Shown here: piece by piece, positions 45,913 to 55,034 of the stretch | Layout of the letters: the number at the start of each line of letters is the position of its first letter | How positions within the stretch are numbered: position 1 is the stretch's first letter | NCBI RefSeq assembly: GCF_001636425.1 | Contig: NZ_LWJG01000004.1 | Location: 62,001 to 126,000 of the forward strand | Reading direction: 5' to 3' | Length of the DNA: 64,000 nucleotides | Source: Heyndrickxia acidicola | GTDB lineage: Bacteria; Bacillota; Bacilli; Bacillales; Bacillaceae_C | The notes under the pieces: model-generated | The model's input: the letters and a program-made list of their open reading frames with translations, nothing else | What the model was told of the DNA's origin: nothing | The model's database searches: none | Made by a program: the position numbers and the translations under genes

Positions 45913-46560
45913 TTATTTTTCTTCGAACATTACTTCTGTATCCGTTTTATTTTCATACATGCTATAAAATGTATTTGCAATGTTTTCTGGTGAGAAATAG
46001 GTTCCTTCCTGTACAAACCCTTTGATTGTTAATGTTCCTACATAAACACCTTTAGAGCTTAATTCTTGGTGCAAGCTGTATGCTAAGCTGCGTATACCGG
46101 ATTTTCCGATAGATAATGAAGCAAGGTCAGCATTGGGATAAAGTGCTAGACCGCCGCCTGTTAAAAGAATCGTTCCTTTCTCCATATGCGGTATAACTTC
46201 TTTGACACTAGTAAGGGCACCAGTGACATTAATTTTAAAATCATGAATTAAGTCATCTTCATTTAATTCTGTTGGTTTTCCTTGTTTTAATTTAGCCGCG
46301 TTGTATAAAAGAACATCAACCTTGCCGTATGTTTTAATTATGGAATCAATTGCCGCTTCCAAGGATGGTTTGGATCCCGCATCTCCTGGGAATCCTTTTG
46401 CATCGATTCCTTCACTGTTCAGTTCTTCTTCATATTGCTGTAAAGCCTTTAAACTGCGGGCAATGAGTGCTACTTTAAAACCTTCTCGGCCAAATTTTCT
46501 AGCGGTGCTCAGGCTAATTCCCGGTCCTGCACCCACAATAACCATTACTTTTCCTGACAT
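45913..46560 (-). CDS. SDR-fold protein without the catalytic Tyr
   Basis: A 215-aa Rossmann protein: VMVIVGAGPGISLSTARKFG (cofactor loop GxxPGxxxS), VDVLLYNAAKLK. Where SDRs have YxxxK it has LSIGK, so the general-base Tyr is missing; NNAG is NAAK. I start at MSGKVMV, 6 nt after GGAGGT. It might be a sensor or work by another mechanism. It follows the marR gene and is preceded by a palindrome at 46584-46597. Confidence 0.85.
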   Translation of the reverse strand: MSGKVMVIVGAGPGISLSTARKFGREGFKVALIARSLKALQQYEEELNSEGIDAKGFPGDAGSKPSLEAAIDSIIKTYGKVDVLLYNAAKLKQGKPTELNEDDLIHDFKINVTGALTSVKEVIPHMEKGTILLTGGGLALYPNADLASLSIGKSGIRSLAYSLHQELSSKGVYVGTLTIKGFVQEGTYFSPENIANTFYSMYENKTDTEVMFEEK

Positions 46561-46583
46561 GACCTGACCTCCAACTCCAGTTG

Positions 46584-46597
46584 TTTGTATATGCAAA
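46584..46597. promoter_or_regulatory. MarR-cluster palindrome
   Basis: TTTGTATATGCAAA between the MarR gene's stop (46614) and the SDR start (46560). Confidence 0.65.
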
Positions 46598-46613
46598 TGA
46601 TAGGGTAAAAAAA

Positions 46614-47048
46614 TTATAGTTCTTCTTCCAGCTTATTGCTTGCTTCGTGAAGCATTCTGCTTAAATCTATACTAAATTCACGACCTAATATTTGAGAATA
46701 ACCTGTAAACAATTCCTTTAAAGAAGCGCGAAACTGTTTGTAGATTTTTTCTCCTTCCTCCGTCAAAGAGATGTATGTTTGTTTGCCGTTCACTTTTCTT
46801 GTCACCAGCATTTGTTTTTCGAGTTTATCAATAAACCTCGTGCTGGTAGAAGGAGCGATGGACAACTTGTGGCATAGCTCTTTTTGCGTGATTTCGGGAT
46901 GGAATTTAACAATCATGATCATATACAGATAAGAGGGAGAAAGGTCATCGAAATCAAATGTTTTCTCAGCCAATTTTGTCATGTTGCGTGCAAAACGGCT
47001 GGCGGTAAAATATAAGCAATGATTTAATACTTTTTCTTCTTCATTCAT
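46614..47048 (-). CDS. MarR-family regulator of the redox cluster
   Basis: A 144-aa winged-helix regulator: ITQKELCHKLSIAPSTSTRF (HTH), then VTRKVNGKQTYISLTEEGEK (wing). I start at MNEEEKV (47048), after AAAGGGGCTG. A palindrome lies 20 bp above its start (47069-47082). It heads the SDR/oxidoreductase cluster, so autoregulation plus control of those genes is the natural reading; electrophiles or quinones are likely inducers. Confidence 0.9.
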   Translation of the reverse strand: MNEEEKVLNHCLYFTASRFARNMTKLAEKTFDFDDLSPSYLYMIMIVKFHPEITQKELCHKLSIAPSTSTRFIDKLEKQMLVTRKVNGKQTYISLTEEGEKIYKQFRASLKELFTGYSQILGREFSIDLSRMLHEASNKLEEEL

Positions 47049-47068
47049 TTTTTCAGCCCCTTTTTTCA

Positions 47069-47082
47069 TTTGCATATACAAA
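47069..47082. promoter_or_regulatory. MarR-cluster palindrome before marR
   Basis: TTTGCATATACAAA, the same site as at 45882 and 46584 with one change per arm. Confidence 0.65.
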
Positions 47083-47453
47083 TTAACATGTATAATGACG
47101 AAGGTCAATCATTTTTTAAAAGATTGTTAAAGATTAATGCTCTCATTTGTTTCCTACTGCATTGATTAATTGTTTTAATGCTTTTCCAAAACATTAGAGT
47201 ATGTTAATTATCTAATATTTTGAGGTTGCCTTTATACAGTGAGAGAGGCGAAAAGGTTTTCGCATAAAAATGAGTAGGTTTTTCCATTTATACACATTGT
47301 TAGGAAAAACAATGAAAGATATAAATGCTATAAATCTATTTATAGTAAATGGTTTATTTTTAATTTGTTTTATATTTATTTCAATAATACAATCAGATTT
47401 GTTGGGAATCTATTGTTGGCTATACTACTGATCATACGATAGGAGGGCTTCAA
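47083..47453. other. intergenic
   Basis: AT-rich, no gene; ends in AGGAGGG, the ribosome-binding site of the broken DJ-1 gene. Confidence 0.4.
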
Positions 47454-47943
47454 ATTAAAAAACATATATTAATGGTCGTAACAACGGCTGACAAAATGGA
47501 CGAGGAACATAAAACGGGACTTTGGCTTTCTGAATTTGGCGAAGCATATGCTGAATTCGAAAAAGAAGGATTTGAGATTACAGTCGGAAGTCCACTGGGT
47601 GGACAAGTTCCAATTGATGAAAGAAGTTTACAAGAAGAAGTCCCTCAAGGTTGCAGCGGTATGCCACGGTCCTGCAGGCTTGGTTGGTATAAAGTTATCT
47701 GATGGCACCCCATTAGTAGCGGGTAAAACGGTATCCTCATTTACAGATGAAGAAGAACGAGAAACAACTTTAGATCGCTTCATGCCATTCTTATTAGAAG
47801 CACGTTTACGTGAACTAGGCGCAAACTTTGTTGAAAAAGGAAACCGGAGTGATCACGTGGAAGCAGATAAAAATTTAATCACTGGTCAAAACCCCCAATC
47901 AACCATTAGTGTTGCAAAAGAAGTCATTAAACAATTAGGTTAA
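47454..47943 (+). pseudogene. DJ-1/PfpI-family gene with frameshift and deletion
   Basis: First frame: KHILMVVTTADKMDEEHKTG...GGQVPIDERSL. Second frame, from about 47635: KKSLKVAAVCHGPAGLVGIK (with the DJ-1 nucleophile Cys) to the end VAKEVIKQLG. About 40 residues expected between the two parts are missing and the frame changes. The start is ATT instead of ATG, after a good AGGAGGG. Confidence 0.8.
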
Positions 47944-48289
47944 TATCTATACGTAAAAGAAAGAATCCTGTAAACCTGTTAAGTTAGAAGGTTTACAGGA
48001 TTTCTTCCTTAAAGCACCATAACATAAAAAAGCGAGTAACCGCCCTATTCAGTAGATTATGAGCCAGAAGATTTAGAGTTTCTACCATAGAACGTGGTTT
48101 GGAATTGAGTAAATTTATTCGGCGGAGTTAGACACTCCACAGCTAGCAATTTGGACTGCTATTCAAATTGTGACAAGTAGTCTTCAGAAGCAAGTGCAAA
48201 TGAAATGATTGAGTCATTTGAATAGCTGCTTTGAATACTTTTGACCATTCAAAGTGAAAATACTATCTACAAATAGGAGGAACAGTATT
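47944..48289. other. intergenic
   Basis: AATCCTGTAAACC...GGTTTACAGGATT (47970-48002) is a clean hairpin with TTTCTTCC following, probably the terminator of the broken DJ-1 gene. Otherwise no gene. Confidence 0.6.
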
Positions 48290-48748
48290 ATGTCAAAATC
48301 AATTGAACAAATTTTAAAACGTTGGAAAATGCACCGTAATGCTTTGCTTGAATTAGTAGAGGTCCTTCCGGATGCATCTAGTTCATGGCGTCCTTGGGAG
48401 GAAGGCATGACAGTGACGGAACTGGTACATCACCTTGCCTGGACACCGGATTTCTTCTTCGCTTCCATCGATGGACGTGCAATGGTCATTCCACCAGTTC
48501 CCGAAACCCTCACAGAAGCTCGAGAGCTTTTAAAACAGCTTACAAGTGAACATGAGCAAAAATTGGCATCCTATACAGATGAAGATTTACAAAAAGACGC
48601 AACGATCGATCTCTTTAAAATTACTGAACCAGGAGTAGAAGTACTCCATCGTTTGATCGGTCATGAAGCTCATCACAAAGGACAACTGCTGCTATATGCA
48701 CGCATGTTGGGAGTAACCCCGCCATTCTATATTGACTTGAGTGTATGA
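48290..48748 (+). CDS. DinB-family protein
   Basis: A 152-aa four-helix protein: LVHHLAWTPDFFF and HEAHHKGQLLLYARM supply the three His metal ligands of DinB/YfiT-like putative metalloenzymes. Possibly a thiol-dependent transferase; the substrate is unknown. Start ATG after TAGGAGG. A dead copy of the same gene lies at 61954-62418. Confidence 0.9.
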   Translation: MSKSIEQILKRWKMHRNALLELVEVLPDASSSWRPWEEGMTVTELVHHLAWTPDFFFASIDGRAMVIPPVPETLTEARELLKQLTSEHEQKLASYTDEDLQKDATIDLFKITEPGVEVLHRLIGHEAHHKGQLLLYARMLGVTPPFYIDLSV

Positions 48749-48757
48749 TTCGAAAAA

Positions 48758-48804
48758 AATCCTTAGCCCTCTAGAATGCAGTTCACTGGCTAAGGATTTT
48801 TTTC
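48758..48804 (+). terminator. terminator of the DinB gene
   Basis: AATCCTTAGCC (48758-48768) pairs with GGCTAAGGATT (48788-48798), T run behind. Confidence 0.88.
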
Positions 48805-49204
48805 TTATTGCTTTGATCCTTCTGTTTATCTTTTAAATAGTTTTAATAAAAATTTGCTGACTGTTTCTTCACTGGAAATAGCTGAAATTTTATGAATCAT
48901 TTTAAAATCAGTGATAGGAATAGCTTTACTATTATTGCCAATGTGATTGATATAAATTTTAGGAAGAATAGGCATCCTCAAGTTTGTTTCAATAAATCAA
49001 AGTATACTTTTAGGACAACCCTTCATTCTTTTCCTCTAACATCACTCTTTTTCAACTTTCTTAACGCAAGATTCAGTGTAACATGATAAACGTTTTCATC
49101 TTCAATTTCATCAAAGTTACCTCTTCTTTTTGGCCATATATAGGGTGTTGTGTTGAATACTCACAAATAACAAAAGCTCTTGTTTAAATACAGTGATGAA
49201 CCCG

Positions 49205-49306
49205 CTACTTTACTTTTACACTCACTAATTTCATTCCATTCTTTTTCGCTTTCTTACAAGCATCCTGAATGATTTTCAGGTCCTTCTCTTTTTGTTTCTT
49301 CTTCAT
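49205..49306 (-). CDS. small basic hypothetical protein, 33 aa
   Basis: ATG after AGGAAGGAAG; MKKKQKEKDLKIIQDACKKA, then KKNGMKLVSVKVK. Lys-rich helical peptide; similar short frames are common in Bacillus but I cannot assign one. The rest of 48805-49499 holds no gene. Confidence 0.35.
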   Translation of the reverse strand: MKKKQKEKDLKIIQDACKKAKKNGMKLVSVKVK

Positions 49307-49499
49307 CTCGTCAACTTCCTTCCTCCATATCCTTTATTCTCATTGTGGTCATGGGAAACTAAAAATATTCAAGAATACTAAAGTTTTTGTTCTAAAGCTT
49401 GTCCATCCTTCTTATATATCTAGTAAACATGGAAAAGTGGAAAAGTGACCATGCAAAATACACTGTTTTAATTAGATAAGAAGAAGGGGAGAGGAAGAA

Positions 49500-49979
49500 G
49501 TGTCGTTTATCAATCCTATTTCAAAAGCAAATTGGGAAGAAAACAAAGAACCTACTCCAATGAAGATATCGAAACGAACTGCGGTTGCTGAATGTCCTTC
49601 AAAAAGAGGGAAAACCCACAATATTAAATTTCCCGTATCGCAATTGATCCAAATGAAATTAAAGACCTACTGCAAGCAAAGTACCCGTATCTTAAAAAAA
49701 CAAGGGACAGGACCACTGAGCCAAACGATGTTTAACAACAGGCTCCTTCGGTTTGGGTTAGATCACATGGAAATTATTCAATGGGAACTTGTTTACCAGG
49801 ATACAAAAACCTACATGCATGTTACTCCACTTGAGAAAGAATATGAAGTTGAAATCGGAGGACCTTACGGGCTTTCCATCTCAAAAAATCTCTCTGATCG
49901 CAAGGTTGTCTACTTGATCGTAACTTCTGTCCTATTATGGATGGAAAGGGAGGGTTCACTTGAAAAAATCTTATCGTAA
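49500..49979 (+). CDS. unknown protein of a two-gene operon, first gene
   Basis: A 159-aa soluble protein beginning with GTG after GGGAGAGGAAG. Residues about 40-95 (HNIKFPVSQLIQMKLKTYCK... NNRLLRFGLDHMEIIQWELV) might be a ribbon-helix-helix-type or other plasmid DNA-binding domain; the C-terminal part has a beta-rich segment and ends in a helix (YLIVTSVLLWMEREGSLEKI). The next gene overlaps by 20 nt. No family recognised. Confidence 0.6.
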   Translation: MSFINPISKANWEENKEPTPMKISKRTAVAECPSKRGKTHNIKFPVSQLIQMKLKTYCKQSTRILKKQGTGPLSQTMFNNRLLRFGLDHMEIIQWELVYQDTKTYMHVTPLEKEYEVEIGGPYGLSISKNLSDRKVVYLIVTSVLLWMEREGSLEKILS

Positions 49980-50583
49980 TCCAAATATGCTGCAAGAAAA
50001 GATCTCTGGTAAAAGCGCACCAAAAAACTTATTTCGCGCTCTGTTTTCATCGAGACGATACCTCACCATTGCGCTTCCTTACTATGACTATTTAAGGGGA
50101 AATGTTTTTATTGAAGACTTAAAGGATGCTTACGGGGAAGAAGTTCCCTTGATGTTTGATATCTCTGTTCTGTTGCTTCTTTTGTATGACGATATGATGA
50201 ATCAAGTGAAAAAGGGAGCGAAACATAAGGAAATTGCTGCGTATCTGAAACAGGGAGCAAAGCAATATTTTTCAAAAAGAACAAATGAAAAAAGAGTCAT
50301 GCAAGCCGTGAACGAGCGATTATTCACCTTTGAGACGATTGAAGAAGAGATAGAGAAAGACGAAAAGGAAAAAACGGCTTACCTTGAAATTAGAATTCGA
50401 GAGGCGGAAATTTTAAGGGGTGAGGTTTTACTCCATGATGTAGAACCTTTTATGGAAGGAATTCATGTGTCAATTGAACAATTAATCTCCCTTGTTTACT
50501 TAAATTTTATTCAAGGGGTCAAAGCAGAAGGGAATTCGCCTCAAGTGCAAAAGTCCATTGTGGCTCATTTGAAAAAAATATAA
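49960..50583 (+). CDS. unknown protein of a two-gene operon, second gene
   Basis: A 207-aa all-helical soluble protein starting with TTG after GGAAAGGGAGGG, inside the end of the first gene. Pattern: LFSSRRYLTIALPYYDYLRG, FDISVLLLLLYDDMMNQVKK, then a charged helix ERLFTFETIEEEIEKDEKEK and a last helix. No catalytic motif. The strict coupling implies the two act together, for example as a DNA-binding protein and its partner (maintenance or toxin-antitoxin-like), but nothing proves it. Confidence 0.6.
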   Translation: MKKSYRNPNMLQEKISGKSAPKNLFRALFSSRRYLTIALPYYDYLRGNVFIEDLKDAYGEEVPLMFDISVLLLLLYDDMMNQVKKGAKHKEIAAYLKQGAKQYFSKRTNEKRVMQAVNERLFTFETIEEEIEKDEKEKTAYLEIRIREAEILRGEVLLHDVEPFMEGIHVSIEQLISLVYLNFIQGVKAEGNSPQVQKSIVAHLKKI

Positions 50584-50588
50584 CCATA

Positions 50589-50616
50589 GTGCCCCTTCCT
50601 AATTAGGAAGGGGCAC
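50589..50616 (+). terminator. perfect palindromic hairpin after the operon
   Basis: GTGCCCCTTCCTAA and its exact complement; a 28-bp palindrome starting 6 nt after the stop codon. The following 50617-51109 shows no gene. Confidence 0.75.
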
Positions 50617-51109
50617 AGTTATCGAATAAAGCATCTATTTTTGATATTTCTAATATAACAGCTTTTATATATTCATTGCCATCGAGATTATCATATTCAT
50701 TTGGATTATTTCCAAGTTTTGTTCACTATGTGATATTTTATAATCAATTGTCTAGATACCGCTACTAATCAATTTTAAGTGAACTTTGTTCCGAATCTTC
50801 AATAGAATAAAAAGCAAAAACCTTAAAAAATCTATAGCTTACTCATCAGTTTTAAAAAAATAAAATAAAAACGGCAATATTGGTTTTTTATAAAAAGAAT
50901 AGGAACTTATTATAAGCTATATACAACGTTGGCATAACAAACCTTACCTAAATGCCTTGAGTGTCATTTTAATTTTGTTTAACCTTAATCATCCATATTC
51001 TTTTTTGCATTTACCTCGTTTGTTTAAATGCAATTCTTCACATACTTGAGTGCATTAACTCGGTGTAGAAACCTCACGTACTGACAGGACACAAAAGCAC
51101 ACAAATAGC

Positions 51110-52552
51110 TTAACTATCTAATAAAGAGTTTAAAGCATCCGCAAAGCGTGCAATCCCTTTTTCGATTTCGCTGGTTTCTCCCCTCCCAAAGGTAAATCGT
51201 ACATAATTCTTTTGTGTGCCCATGACGCTTCCCGGCAAAAATGCCAATCCTCTTTTAAAAGATTCTTCTAATAAATGAGTTGGACTGACTACTTCTTCGT
51301 TTATCCAACACCACAAGTGAATGCCGCCTTCTGGAGAATCATAACTGACACGGTTTCCAAGAGTATCTCGAAGGCTCGTCACAATGACATCACGTCGTTT
51401 TTTTAACTCCAACTGAAGCATTGTAATATGTTGCTGAAATTGGCTCGATTGTAAAAAGTGGTGGGCTATCCATTGGGGAAAGATGCTATGTCCAAAATCC
51501 ACCTGCTGCTTGGCATCTGCTAATCTTTCAATCACTCTTTTCGGTCCGATAATCCATCCGATTCGCAAGCCGGACGCAACAATTTTAGACAACGAACTGA
51601 TATAAAGGACGGTACCATTGACATCCATGGATTTTAAAGTAGGAATGAAGGTCCAGTCAAAGGATGTCAGGCTGTATGGATCGTCCTCTATTATGGGCAG
51701 CCCCAGTTCTGAAGAGAGCTCAAGCAGTTGTTTCCTTCTGGTAAGAGACATAACGGTGCCAGTGGGATTTTGGTAAGTTGGATTTGTAAAGACCATTTTA
51801 ATTCGGTGTTTTTTATGAAGGCTCCGTATATCTTCTGGATTCATGCCGTTATCGTCAACCGGCAACAAAAAAGTTTTAAGACCAGCAGACTGAAATATAG
51901 GCAATGAGTAGCAATAGGAAGGATCTTCAATCGCGACTGCATCCCCAGGTTTCAGCAGACACTGTATAACTAAATGGAGTGCCTGTTGTGCTCCAGATGT
52001 AATAAGAATGGAATACGGTTCTGTATCGATTTGCTTAGTTTCTTTAATGTGCGTTGTAATCGTCTTCCGGAGTTCCAGATTCCCTTGCGGATGATCATAT
52101 CCCAATGGTGCCTTAATGGGCATTTCGGCAAGAATGGACCGAAATTCGATAGATGGAAATAATCCAGGGGAAAGTTCTCCACTAGAAAGATTGATCATAT
52201 CGTGTTCCTGCGTTTCATTCCGAATCTTTTGCACAAGAGGTAAATTGGGAAGAAAGGAGCCATACTCTATATATCTCCCCCAATTTGGGATACGTTTATG
52301 GGACATCCCCCAAATATCAGAGCTTACCTGTGTGCCGCTACCCTTTTTCCTGGTCACCACTCCAGCCGCTGCCAATTCTTCATATGCTGCAACTACCGTA
52401 CTTCGGTTGACCCCAAGATCTTCTGCCAATCTACGTTCAGATGGAAGCATGCTGTCTGGCAAAAATTCCCCCAAAGCTATTCCACGTTCAATATAATCCG
52501 CAATTTGCCTGTACACTGCTTTCTTTGCTTTTCTGTCTGGCTTCCAGTCCAT
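51110..52552 (-). CDS. MocR/PdxR-type GntR regulator with aminotransferase domain
   Basis: A 480-aa fusion: GntR winged helix (residues about 5-75; LPSERRLAEDLGVNRSTVVA), then a fold-type I aminotransferase domain with the PLP lysine in SLSKIVASGLRIGW (about 325) and D/Y residues in NPTYQNPTG. MocR proteins usually control vitamin B6, GABA or taurine-type genes in the neighbourhood; here the divergent side has tiny membrane genes only. The target is unknown. Confidence 0.92.
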   Translation of the reverse strand: MDWKPDRKAKKAVYRQIADYIERGIALGEFLPDSMLPSERRLAEDLGVNRSTVVAAYEELAAAGVVTRKKGSGTQVSSDIWGMSHKRIPNWGRYIEYGSFLPNLPLVQKIRNETQEHDMINLSSGELSPGLFPSIEFRSILAEMPIKAPLGYDHPQGNLELRKTITTHIKETKQIDTEPYSILITSGAQQALHLVIQCLLKPGDAVAIEDPSYCYSLPIFQSAGLKTFLLPVDDNGMNPEDIRSLHKKHRIKMVFTNPTYQNPTGTVMSLTRRKQLLELSSELGLPIIEDDPYSLTSFDWTFIPTLKSMDVNGTVLYISSLSKIVASGLRIGWIIGPKRVIERLADAKQQVDFGHSIFPQWIAHHFLQSSQFQQHITMLQLELKKRRDVIVTSLRDTLGNRVSYDSPEGGIHLWCWINEEVVSPTHLLEESFKRGLAFLPGSVMGTQKNYVRFTFGRGETSEIEKGIARFADALNSLLDS

Positions 52553-52836
52553 TCTGCTTCCACATCCTTTCTAAATGTAAGTTATTATAGTGAATTGGAT
52601 GAGGAAAGTAAAGTCCGATTGGATGGTGCCTAATAGTCCGAAACATCTTATAGTTGAATCATGAACCCTTTAGCGGCGGATTTATGTTTTTTAGTCTAGT
52701 ACATTTCGCAATCTTTTAGGCAGGCTAAGTGCGCCAGCTTTTGTATATGGATAAAAAGCTGCCATAAAGATAAAAGAATGACGTGGTTGTAGCAATTTAT
52801 TCAAAAACAACCTGATTAAAAGGAGAATGGAAGTCT

Positions 52837-52935
52837 ATGAATGCTTTAGGTGTAGCAATTTGTATAGTGATCCCGTTTATTGTTTTTTCATTATCAATAT
52901 GGGTTTTTTATAATAAAAATAAAGATTTACTGTAA
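52837..52935 (+). CDS. tiny membrane protein, 32 aa
   Basis: ATG after AAAGGAGAATGG; MNALGVAICIVIPFIVFSLS then IWVFYNKNKDLL. One membrane helix. It seems to form an operon with the next small gene, divergent from the MocR gene. Confidence 0.5.
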   Translation: MNALGVAICIVIPFIVFSLSIWVFYNKNKDLL

Positions 52936-52977
52936 AAAAGACATTACAAATTCTGATCGAAGGGAATAAAGGGATGT

Positions 52978-53169
52978 ATGAAAATAACTTTTTTCTTTAT
53001 CGGCTTGATTGCGATTAGCTCACTAATTGGCACACTGGTACTGACGAGGTTTACCGATGAGAACTATAGTCAAGCTTCAAAAGGAAACATTGTCCGTCTT
53101 TCCCTGATCTATGGTGCAGTGGGAGTCATTGCGCTTATTGGAATTACCCTTTTTATTTTTCTAAGATAA
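52978..53169 (+). CDS. small two-helix membrane protein, 63 aa
   Basis: MKITFFFIGLIAISSLIGTL...(TM1), a charged loop TRFTDENYSQASKGN, then a second helix VGVIALIGITLFIFLR. ATG follows AAAGGG. Likely a partner of the 32-aa gene 42 bp upstream. Function unknown. Confidence 0.6.
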   Translation: MKITFFFIGLIAISSLIGTLVLTRFTDENYSQASKGNIVRLSLIYGAVGVIALIGITLFIFLR

Positions 53170-53204
53170 CAGAAGGAAAATGCAACTGACGGGAGTGTGA
53201 GGTT

Positions 53205-53968
53205 TTGGAAACAAAAGATTGAGAGAAAATGGAATTCTAAAGAAACAATTCATCCCATTTGTTGAAGAGATTGATACGGACGGATATTACCTGTCTCATT
53301 TTTAAGAGAGATTGGGAAAGCGGGGCTGCTTGATGCCTCCATGCTGACTGAAGAACTGGTCAGACCGCGGGAGGTAGGTTTGATTGAACAGGCAGCCAAG
53401 CACTGCATGACCTCCGCCTTTTTGCTTTGGTGCCACTTTGCAGTCATAGCCACTTTAAGATTAAGCAATAATTCCTTTATTAAACAAACGATGCTGCCAT
53501 TGCCTCAGGAAAAATTCTTGCAGATACTGGCTTATCGAACGGATTGAAGTTTTATGCAGGATTGGATCCCATTCGCTTAAAAGCGGTTCCGACGGAAGGT
53601 GGATACAATATTACTGGCACCTTGCCAAGCGTATCTAATTTGAATGGAGGCAACTAATTTAGCTTCTGTAAGACGCCGGAATTGCAGTATTTAAAGTGCA
53701 GCCAGAGGCATTGGAACCGGATAAAGAGAAAATTAGAAAACGAATCTATTGCGATGCTAGCTTGTCCGATTTAGCCCAGGCAGGAAAAGAACTGCTTTTA
53801 ATCAGATTAGAAGTCGTTTATATCACCTTCAAAGCCGTATACGGCGATATGTTACTCCCGGGCGGCAGTGCACCTCTTAAGGAAAGTCCCTCTTTTAGAC
53901 GGCTTCACGAGTCCTATTTCTTAGTAAATCTGGCTCCAACTTTAATGCAACTGGAAAAGCTGAAATAA
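53205..53968 (+). pseudogene. acyl-CoA dehydrogenase remnant
   Basis: Pieces in several frames: LIEQAAKHCMTSAFLLWCHF, LKFYAGLDPIRLKAVPTEGG, YNITGTLPSVSNL, and the C-terminal QAGKELLLIRLEVVYITFKA. These are the core and the final domain of an acyl-CoA dehydrogenase-like flavoprotein. The middle (several hundred bases) is deleted. Confidence 0.75.
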
Positions 53969-54160
53969 TTGTAAAGGGATGCAGTTTGTGAATAGACTTC
54001 GGCAGGTACTATACTTTTAAAAATAAGAGTAAGCGATTGATTGAACTAGCCCCTGGCGCTAACAGCATACTAGTCCGTAGTGTCTGATATTATGGGCGTT
54101 TCGTCAAAGGGCATACTGCGTAGGATATTTGCGAGTTGAAGAAGTGCGCTTACCAGAAAT
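53969..54160. other. unassigned segment
   Basis: GC-richer than its flanks (GCGCTAACAGCATACTAGTC, GGGCGTTTCGTCAAAGGGCA); no frame. It may be an end of the mobile element whose transposase scrap follows. Confidence 0.3.
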
Positions 54161-54254
54161 TCTGTCCTTGTTCATAGACTACTTTCGTTTTATTTTGTTT
54201 GGTAATTTTTTCTTGTTTTGAACTGAGGTATTCTATGTCTGTAAATATAGCCAT
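54149..54254 (-). pseudogene. N-terminal fragment of a transposase
   Basis: From ATG 54254 the minus strand encodes MAIFTDIEYLSSKQEKITKQ then NKTKVVYEQGQNFW and stops. This looks like the start of an insertion-sequence transposase, cut off at about 34 residues. The hairpin at 54261-54300 lies directly before it. Confidence 0.6.
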
Positions 54255-54260
54255 AAGAAA

Positions 54261-54300
54261 AGCACCTCCAAATGTTAGATTGGTGTCTAAAATTGGGGTG
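54261..54300 (-). mobile_element. insertion-sequence leader hairpin
   Basis: GCACCTCCAAATGTTAGAT and TCTAAAATTGGGGTGC form a long imperfect palindrome directly ahead of the transposase fragment, followed (plus strand) by ATTTCACTT. Same design at 14601 and, without the flank, at 5893. Confidence 0.55.
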
Positions 54301-54414
54301 CATTTCACTTGTGACGAGTTTTACTTTAGATTATTTACGATAAACTAATTACATAAATTTTCCCATCATAAGAAAAGTGTCCAAAAACACTTTTAAAGAC
54401 ATTTGATTACAATC

Positions 54415-54510
54415 TTAATATTCTTTATTCATAACAACCTTCACCATAAATCCAGCAACTAAAATAGTTGATACTACACCTACGGCAGTTAATGCAATGA
54501 TATATCCCAT
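54415..54510 (-). CDS. tiny membrane protein, 31 aa
   Basis: ATG after ATCGGAGGAAATCGAG; MGYIIALTAVGVVSTILVAG then FMVKVVMNKEY. One membrane helix. A short hairpin AGTGT-CCAAAA-ACACT (54376-54391) follows. Confidence 0.5.
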   Translation of the reverse strand: MGYIIALTAVGVVSTILVAGFMVKVVMNKEY

Positions 54511-54988
54511 CTCGATTTCCTCCGATAAAAAATGCTTTAGTGACATTTGTCTTACCTATATTTTATATCATAAATCGCAAGGTTTTCCAATGAATGTTTA
54601 TTGAACAATTTAAGTGATTGAGTTAGCATTTTTAACTCAATGTATAATAATAGGTTTATTTTTTTGTTGAACACCCATATATTTGTTTCTAGCGGCACTA
54701 GCCCAAAAATAAACAGCAAGACTAATGCGCCATCTAAAATGAGAAGTGAATAGTCCAGCAATTCGTTAGATCATGCAAGTATTTAAAGAGAGTTGGTCCT
54801 ATAGCGACAAGTAGGTATCTAATTGATTGAGCCAAACCGGATCATTCTACATCCTGCTGTATATTCTTTGTTTGTAAGCCAAAAAACATCCTTGATAAAC
54901 CAAAGGCAGAACCTCCCCCAATTCCTACAAATCGGTTACGTAATGGTATTGAAAATGAGTGTTGTCTGTGTTATTATTTAATTAACAA
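54511..54988. other. intergenic
   Basis: The minus frame 54552-54761 starts with TTG, has a hydrophobic helix (LLILDGALVLLFIFGLVPL) but no ribosome-binding site; probably a decayed membrane protein. Confidence 0.35.
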
Positions 54989-55003
54989 TGAAAATCATTC
55001 TCA
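54989..55003. promoter_or_regulatory. Fur box before the 26-aa gene
   Basis: TGAAAAT-C-ATTCTCA fits the 7-1-7 Fur pattern with one to two deviations per arm, 32 bp before a small start codon. Confidence 0.65.
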
Positions 55004-55034
55004 TTAAATTACGGTACTAAGGAAGGTGTTATGT

